Below are positions 15,221 to 18,807 of a stretch of 18,807 nt of DNA, piece by piece; the stretch's first letter is position 1; the number at the start of each line of letters is the position of its first letter. Under the pieces are notes generated by a model. That model was not told where the DNA came from and did not search any database. It saw only the letters and a list, made by a program, of their open reading frames with translations. The stretch comes from Thalassobacillus sp043497085 (lineage in GTDB: Bacteria; Bacillota; Bacilli; Bacillales; Halobacillaceae): the NCBI GenBank assembly GCA_043497085.1, contig JBIEKI010000029.1; one strand, written 5' to 3'. Position numbers and translations under genes: made by a program.

Positions 15221-17152
15221 TCATTCCGTATGAAGGTCTTCCCATTCTTCCATCAATTGTTCCAGCTGATTGTTCAATTGATCATTGGCTGACGTCAATT
15301 CCAATGACTTTTCATGATCCTGATAGATATCAGGATCGCAGAGAAGCTCCTCGTTGCTTTCAATACTAGCTTCAATTTCCGCGATTTCAGTTTCGATTTC
15401 TTCAATGCGCCGCTGCCGTTTCCGTGCTTCACGCTTTTCAGCTTTGTCCTGATGGAAAGTGGTTTTATTATCTGGAACGGTCTGTGTTTCTTGCTGACGA
15501 TCCTGGCTTTCCAGCTGTTCCAGCTCATACTCTTCTTGCTTTTTCCCTTTATAATAATCATAATCCCCAAGGAACATCCGGGAATCTTCAGGTGTCATTT
15601 CAAAGATCTGGGTGGCGATCTTATTAATGAAATAACGATCGTGGGAAACGAACAGGATTGTGCCTGGAAAGTCGACAAGCGCTGCTTCCAATACTTCTTT
15701 ACTGTCCAAATCGAGATGGTTGGTCGGCTCGTCTAAAATTAGCAGATTCGCTTTCTGCATCATCAGTTTAGCTAAGGCAAGACGGGCTTTTTGTCCGCCG
15801 CTTAAGGAAGAAACAGGCTTCAATACGTCCTCACCAGTAAATAGAAAGTTTCCAAGAATGGTCCGGATATCTTTTTCATTTTCTATCGGATATTCATCCC
15901 AGAGTTCGTTCAGGACGGTCTTAGTGGAATTCAGTTTTGTCTGTTCCTGATCATAATAGCCTACTTGTACATTCGTACCGATCTGTATCGTTCCTTGATG
16001 GGCACTCAGGTCGCCTATAATCGTTTTAAGTAGTGTCGTTTTGCCGACCCCGTTCGGCCCCACAAGCGCGATGCTGTCCCCGCGATTGACATTCAGATTA
16101 ACTTGTTCGAATACATTGTCGCTGCTTGCCTGATAACGGAAAGCAAGGTCGCGGATACGGAGTACATCATTCCCGCTTTGTCTTGAAATACGGAAGGAGA
16201 ACTTGGCTGAATGATTATCGTCTTTCGGTTTATCGACGCGCTCCATCTTCTCCAATTGCTTCCTTCTGCTTTGCGCCCGCTTACTGGTCGTAGCCCGTAC
16301 GATATTCTTCTGAATAAAATCTTCCATTCGTTTGATTTCAGCCTGCTGTTTTTCATATTGCTTCATTTCCAGCTCGAAATCCGCTTCTTTCTTTTTTAAA
16401 TAATCACTATAGTTGCCGTGATATTTCTTGGACGATTGAAAGGCGATTTCGTAAACAGTCGTCACGATTTTATCCAGGAAGTAGCGGTCGTGCGAGACAA
16501 TCACAACGGCGCCCTGGTAACCCTGGAGGTAGGTTTCCAGCCAGCTCAGCGTATCGATGTCGAGATGGTTGGTCGGCTCGTCCAATATAAGGACATCCGG
16601 TTTCGACAACAGCAGTTTACCGAGCGCTAACCGGGTTTTTTGGCCGCCGCTCAATGTATTGATCGGTGTAGCGAGGTCGAAGTCATGGAAATTCAAACCG
16701 TTCAATACAGCTTTGATATCCGCTTCGTAATGGTACCCGCCTTCCATCTTGAATGTCTCCTGCTTACTGTCATATTCCTTCAGCAACTGCTGGTATTGTT
16801 TATCATCAGCAATCAAGTCTGGATCAGCCATACGGCTTTCCATAGAACGAAGCTCCTGCTCAAGCTTCTTCAGATGGCTGAAGACCTTCTCCATTTCATC
16901 CCAGATGGTTTGATCGGATTCCAGTCCAGTGTTCTGGGCAAGATAGCCGATCGAGACATCTTTCGGTTGAAACACTTCGCCACCATCATGGGTCAGCTCG
17001 CCTGCCATAATCTTCAATAGTGTGGATTTACCAGCCCCGTTTCGCCCGACAATTGCGATCCGGTCATTCGTTTGTACTTCTATTTTAATATTCGATAGAA
17101 TGAGTTCAGCACCAAATCGTTTTTCAATTTGATTCATTTGCATCAGAATCAT
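15221..17152 (-). CDS. ydiF: ABC-F family ATP-binding ribosome-associated protein (YdiF-like)
   Basis: A 643-residue soluble protein with two ABC ATPase domains and no membrane segment, the ABC-F layout; members act on ribosomes in translation or antibiotic protection. Domain 1 has Walker A GRNGAGKST at 36-44, signature LSGGQKTRLALG and Walker B LILDEPTNHLD. The charged P-site linker (about 240-310) follows. Domain 2 has GPNGVGKTT, LSGGQKARLALAK and LILDEPTNHLD. A Glu/Gln/Lys-rich coiled-coil tail follows from about 540. Position beside moaC-rex and length match B. subtilis YdiF. ATG at 17152 follows GAGGTG by seven bases. There is nothing to show an antibiotic resistance role. Confidence 0.93.
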   Translation of the reverse strand: MILMQMNQIEKRFGAELILSNIKIEVQTNDRIAIVGRNGAGKSTLLKIMAGELTHDGGEVFQPKDVSIGYLAQNTGLESDQTIWDEMEKVFSHLKKLEQELRSMESRMADPDLIADDKQYQQLLKEYDSKQETFKMEGGYHYEADIKAVLNGLNFHDFDLATPINTLSGGQKTRLALGKLLLSKPDVLILDEPTNHLDIDTLSWLETYLQGYQGAVVIVSHDRYFLDKIVTTVYEIAFQSSKKYHGNYSDYLKKKEADFELEMKQYEKQQAEIKRMEDFIQKNIVRATTSKRAQSRRKQLEKMERVDKPKDDNHSAKFSFRISRQSGNDVLRIRDLAFRYQASSDNVFEQVNLNVNRGDSIALVGPNGVGKTTLLKTIIGDLSAHQGTIQIGTNVQVGYYDQEQTKLNSTKTVLNELWDEYPIENEKDIRTILGNFLFTGEDVLKPVSSLSGGQKARLALAKLMMQKANLLILDEPTNHLDLDSKEVLEAALVDFPGTILFVSHDRYFINKIATQIFEMTPEDSRMFLGDYDYYKGKKQEEYELEQLESQDRQQETQTVPDNKTTFHQDKAEKREARKRQRRIEEIETEIAEIEASIESNEELLCDPDIYQDHEKSLELTSANDQLNNQLEQLMEEWEDLHTE

Positions 17153-17174
17153 GTTTGTTCACCTCAATGAATCA

Positions 17175-17204
17175 AGTGTATCTCACATCAAAGTGAGCAG
17201 GCAA
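17175..17204 (-). promoter_or_regulatory. possible promoter of the ABC-F gene with a small palindrome in its spacer
   Basis: On the minus strand TTGCCT (17204-17199) and TACACT (17180-17175) are 18 bp apart. Between them CTCAC-N6-GTGAG (17182-17197) forms a palindrome. Both hexamers are imperfect. Confidence 0.35.
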
Positions 17205-17220
17205 GAAGCATGATGGATGA

Positions 17221-17274
17221 TTGTGAAAAACTTAACGACTATCTTTTGCATTTTTGATAAAATACAAGTAATGT
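17221..17274 (+). promoter_or_regulatory. possible moaC-rex promoter with a Rex-like half operator
   Basis: TTGCAT at 17246-17251 and TAATGT at 17269-17274 have a 17-bp spacer. Upstream, TTGTGAA-AAAC-TTAACGA (17221-17238) matches the Rex operator TTGTGAA-N4-TTCACAA perfectly in the left arm and at five of seven bases in the right. This suggests autoregulation by Rex, but both promoter and operator are weak matches. Confidence 0.35.
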
Positions 17275-17319
17275 AAAGTACACATAAAGGTATGATTCTG
17301 CTTCAAAGGAGGCTTTACT

Positions 17320-17814
17320 TTGTCAGAGTTCACTCACTTCAATGAACAGGGAAGGGCACGGATGGTAGATATTTCTGAAAAGGATGTCACCGTCAGGACG
17401 GCAACAGCTGTTACCAGTGTCCAGGTCAACCATGAAATATATCGAAAAATCACAAATCAGGAAATCTCCAAAGGAGATGTACTGTCTGTCGCGCAGGTTG
17501 CCGGCATCATGGCAGCTAAAAAAACTCCCGACTGGATTCCGATGTGTCATCCTTTGCAGTTAAAAGGCGTAGATATCAACTTTGAATGGAAGCAAGAAGG
17601 GGAAGATGACTATCATTTGATGATTGATGCTTCTGTAAAAACAAAAGGGAGCACCGGCGTTGAAATGGAAGCGCTAACGGCCGCTCAAGCGACGGCGCTG
17701 ACGGTTTACGATATGTGTAAAGCCGTTGATAAAGGGATGGTCATCGGTCCTGCGTATTTAATGGAGAAAACAGGCGGGAAAAGCGGGGACTTCCAGAGAG
17801 AAAGCAAGGAGTGA
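17320..17814 (+). CDS. moaC: cyclic pyranopterin monophosphate synthase MoaC
   Basis: MoaC converts 3',8-cyclo-dihydro-GTP, made by MoaA, to cyclic pyranopterin monophosphate, the first stable intermediate of molybdenum cofactor. The 164-residue protein has MCHPL at 75-79, GVEMEALTA near 113-121, and the catalytic pair Asp131 and Lys134 in DMCKAVDKGM, and ends in GGKSGDFQR as usual. The start is TTG at 17320, supported by AAAGGAGG at 17305-17312 with a seven-base gap. It sits five bases upstream of rex. Its product feeds molybdoenzymes such as the one encoded in this window. Confidence 0.97.
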   Translation: MSEFTHFNEQGRARMVDISEKDVTVRTATAVTSVQVNHEIYRKITNQEISKGDVLSVAQVAGIMAAKKTPDWIPMCHPLQLKGVDINFEWKQEGEDDYHLMIDASVKTKGSTGVEMEALTAAQATALTVYDMCKAVDKGMVIGPAYLMEKTGGKSGDFQRESKE

Positions 17815-17819
17815 ATGAA

Positions 17820-18479
17820 ATGGATATCGAGCAACATAAAATACCACAAGCGACAGCAAAGCGGCTGCCATTATATTACCGGTTCATCAATAACCTGCAT
17901 AGCCAGGGGAAACAACGGGTTTCCTCCAAGGAGCTCAGTGAAGCGGTCAAGGTAGATTCTGCAACCATACGACGTGATTTCTCTTATTTCGGAGCGCTTG
18001 GAAAAAAGGGATATGGCTATAATGTAGAATACTTGCTCTCGTTTTTCCGAAAGACACTTGACCAGGATGAAATTACGAAAGTAGCATTGATCGGGGTCGG
18101 TAATCTTGGCACAGCATTCTTACATTATAATTTTATGAAAAACAACAATACTAAAATCGAGTATGCTTTCGATACCAACGCTGATAAAATTGGCACAGAG
18201 ATCGGCGGGGTACCCGTCAAACATATTGACGATCTGGAGGACGTGGTAAAAGGGGATATCACGGCTGCGATACTTACCGTTCCTTCGTCCGCTGCCCAGG
18301 GGATAACCGATCGGCTGGTGGAGTCGGGCGTATCCGGAATTCTTAACTTTACACCAGCACGAATTACTGTGCCGGATCATATCCGTGTCCACCATATCGA
18401 CTTGTCCATCGAACTACAGGCCCTGGTATACTTCCTGAAGCATTATCCACTGGAAGAAAGTACGGATCAAGAAGAATAG
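17820..18479 (+). CDS. rex: redox-sensing transcriptional repressor Rex
   Basis: Rex represses fermentative and anaerobic respiratory genes and lets go of DNA when NADH is high relative to NAD+. The 219-residue protein has an N-terminal winged helix with SSKELSEAVKVDSATIRRDF (about 35-54) and YFGALGKKGYGYNV, a Rossmann domain with GVGNLG at 92-97, and the C-terminal domain-swap helix with ELQALVYFLKHY. ATG at 17820 has AGGAG at 17807-17811, eight bases away; the in-frame GTG at 17811 overlaps it. It follows moaC closely and ends at a terminator. Confidence 0.97.
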   Translation: MDIEQHKIPQATAKRLPLYYRFINNLHSQGKQRVSSKELSEAVKVDSATIRRDFSYFGALGKKGYGYNVEYLLSFFRKTLDQDEITKVALIGVGNLGTAFLHYNFMKNNNTKIEYAFDTNADKIGTEIGGVPVKHIDDLEDVVKGDITAAILTVPSSAAQGITDRLVESGVSGILNFTPARITVPDHIRVHHIDLSIELQALVYFLKHYPLEESTDQEE

Positions 18480-18481
18480 AG

Positions 18482-18508
18482 GGATGACCATCATGGTCGT
18501 CCTTTTTT
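18482..18508 (+). terminator. intrinsic terminator after rex
   Basis: GGATGACC and GGTCGTCC form an 8-bp stem with one G-T pair around ATCAT, followed by six Ts, three bases after the rex stop. Confidence 0.92.
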
Positions 18509-18588
18509 GTTTATCTTAAGCTTATTCAACAATAAGCCGTAAAGTCGAAGACTTGATTTCAAGACAATTTGGGTCCGTCGCCGAATCA

Positions 18589-18708
18589 GGAGAAGGGAGG
18601 CTGGGAAACGGTTCGCTTTCCTGTGGGGGAGCTGGCAACCCTCCTCGGTCGTTTCACGACCTGTGGGGTCTTGCCTAGCGCCTTCTCCCACGGGAGATTC
18701 CTGTGGGA
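18589..18708 (+). ncRNA. highly structured RNA-like region (candidate bridge RNA)
   Basis: GGAGAAGG (18589-18596) pairs perfectly with CCTTCTCC (18681-18688), closing an 84-base multiloop. Inside are GGAAACG-GTT-CG-C-TTTCC (18604-18621, one bulged base) and GGTCGT-TTC-ACGACC (18647-18661). Next comes TCCCACGGGA-GAT-TCCTGTGGGA (18686-18708), a 10-bp stem with one wobble that shares bases 18686-18688 with the closing stem. CCTGTGGG occurs three times, each overlapping or directly following the 3' arm of a hairpin (18620-18627, 18660-18667, 18700-18707). No reading frame or T run explains this. Confidence 0.5.
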
Positions 18709-18797
18709 TTCAGTAGAGGGGTCCTTGAATTAAAAAAAGCCCTCCGTTAAGATGCATTTGTACAACCAAATACAAACATCAAAAGGAGGACTTCCCC

Positions 18798-18807
18798 TTG
18801 AATTCTA
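18798..18807 (+). CDS. start of an open frame with TTG start, likely transposase (partial)
   Basis: AAAAGGAGGA at 18781-18790 is a near-perfect ribosome site and TTG at 18798 lies seven bases after it; the frame then reads MNS before the window ends. Only three codons are visible, so no function can be shown. A transposase is inferred only from the structured leader. An inverted repeat TTTGTA/TACAAA (18757-18776) lies just upstream. Confidence 0.45.

Larger units (their letters stand above)
18520..18807 (+). mobile_element. probable left end of an insertion sequence (IS110-like suspected), cut by the window edge
   Basis: After the rex terminator the base composition changes to GC-rich, repetitive, foldable sequence, followed by a strong ribosome site and the start of an open frame. 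No conserved moaC-rex neighbour gene appears. A long structured non-coding leader before the transposase is the layout of IS110-family elements, whose left end encodes a bridge RNA. Terminal repeats, target site and transposase cannot be seen, so the family is a guess. The left boundary is unknown; I placed it at the first hairpin (GCTTATT/AATAAGC, 18520-18537). Confidence 0.45.

Noticed and set aside
15314..15736. 140-codon open frame on the plus strand
   Set aside because: It is the reverse of the coiled-coil tail and second ATPase domain of the ABC-F gene; no start signal.
18491..18691. 66-codon open frame on the minus strand at the right edge
   Set aside because: It runs through the rex terminator and the folded region, and its product is Arg/Gly-rich as expected from GC-rich hairpins.

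Overview
The window reads as chromosome from a Gram-positive Bacillaceae bacterium, probably a relative of Halobacillus, Virgibacillus or Oceanobacillus. This is inferred from strong GGAGG ribosome sites, Bacillus-like proteins and gene order. As I recall it, the B. subtilis rrnE neighbourhood has the same backbone: rRNA, trnE-Met, trnE-Asp, thiL-tsaE-tsaB-rimI-tsaD, then the opposing ABC-F gene ydiF and moaC-rex.

Layout. 1-700: 3' end of 23S rRNA, 5S rRNA, initiator tRNA-fMet, tRNA-Asp and a terminator. 851-4459: thiL (thiamine diphosphate synthesis) and the tsaE/tsaB/rimI/tsaD cluster (t6A tRNA modification and N-acetylation). 4500-4800: a non-coding stretch packed with DnaA boxes between two terminators. 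4837-10953 (minus strand): a five-gene anaerobic respiration operon, read in the order four-cluster Fe-S subunit, NrfD-type membrane subunit, Tat-exported molybdopterin catalytic subunit, TorD-type chaperone, TatA. 11168-11836: a peroxiredoxin divergent from that operon. 11919-15066 (minus strand): response regulator, sensor kinase and nitronate monooxygenase in one operon. 15221-17152 (minus strand): ABC-F protein. 17320-18479: moaC-rex. 18509-18807: a highly folded non-coding stretch followed by a strong ribosome site and the first codons of a reading frame cut by the window edge, best explained as the left end of an insertion sequence.

How the parts fit. The respiratory operon has the B-C-A order and large catalytic subunit of tetrathionate and selenate reductases. 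The Cys molybdenum ligand places it in the polysulfide/thiosulfate/tetrathionate/selenate/arsenate group; the substrate cannot be read from sequence. An FNR-like palindrome is centred 41.5 bp upstream of the predicted start point, the geometry of direct activation without oxygen. MoaC makes the molybdenum cofactor precursor and Rex senses NADH/NAD+, so the flanking backbone is functionally related. Relative to the B. subtilis order, the respiratory operon, peroxiredoxin and two-component block sit as an insert between tsaD and the ABC-F gene. The most notable non-coding features are the DnaA-box cluster, the FNR-type promoter and the folded RNA-like region at the right edge.
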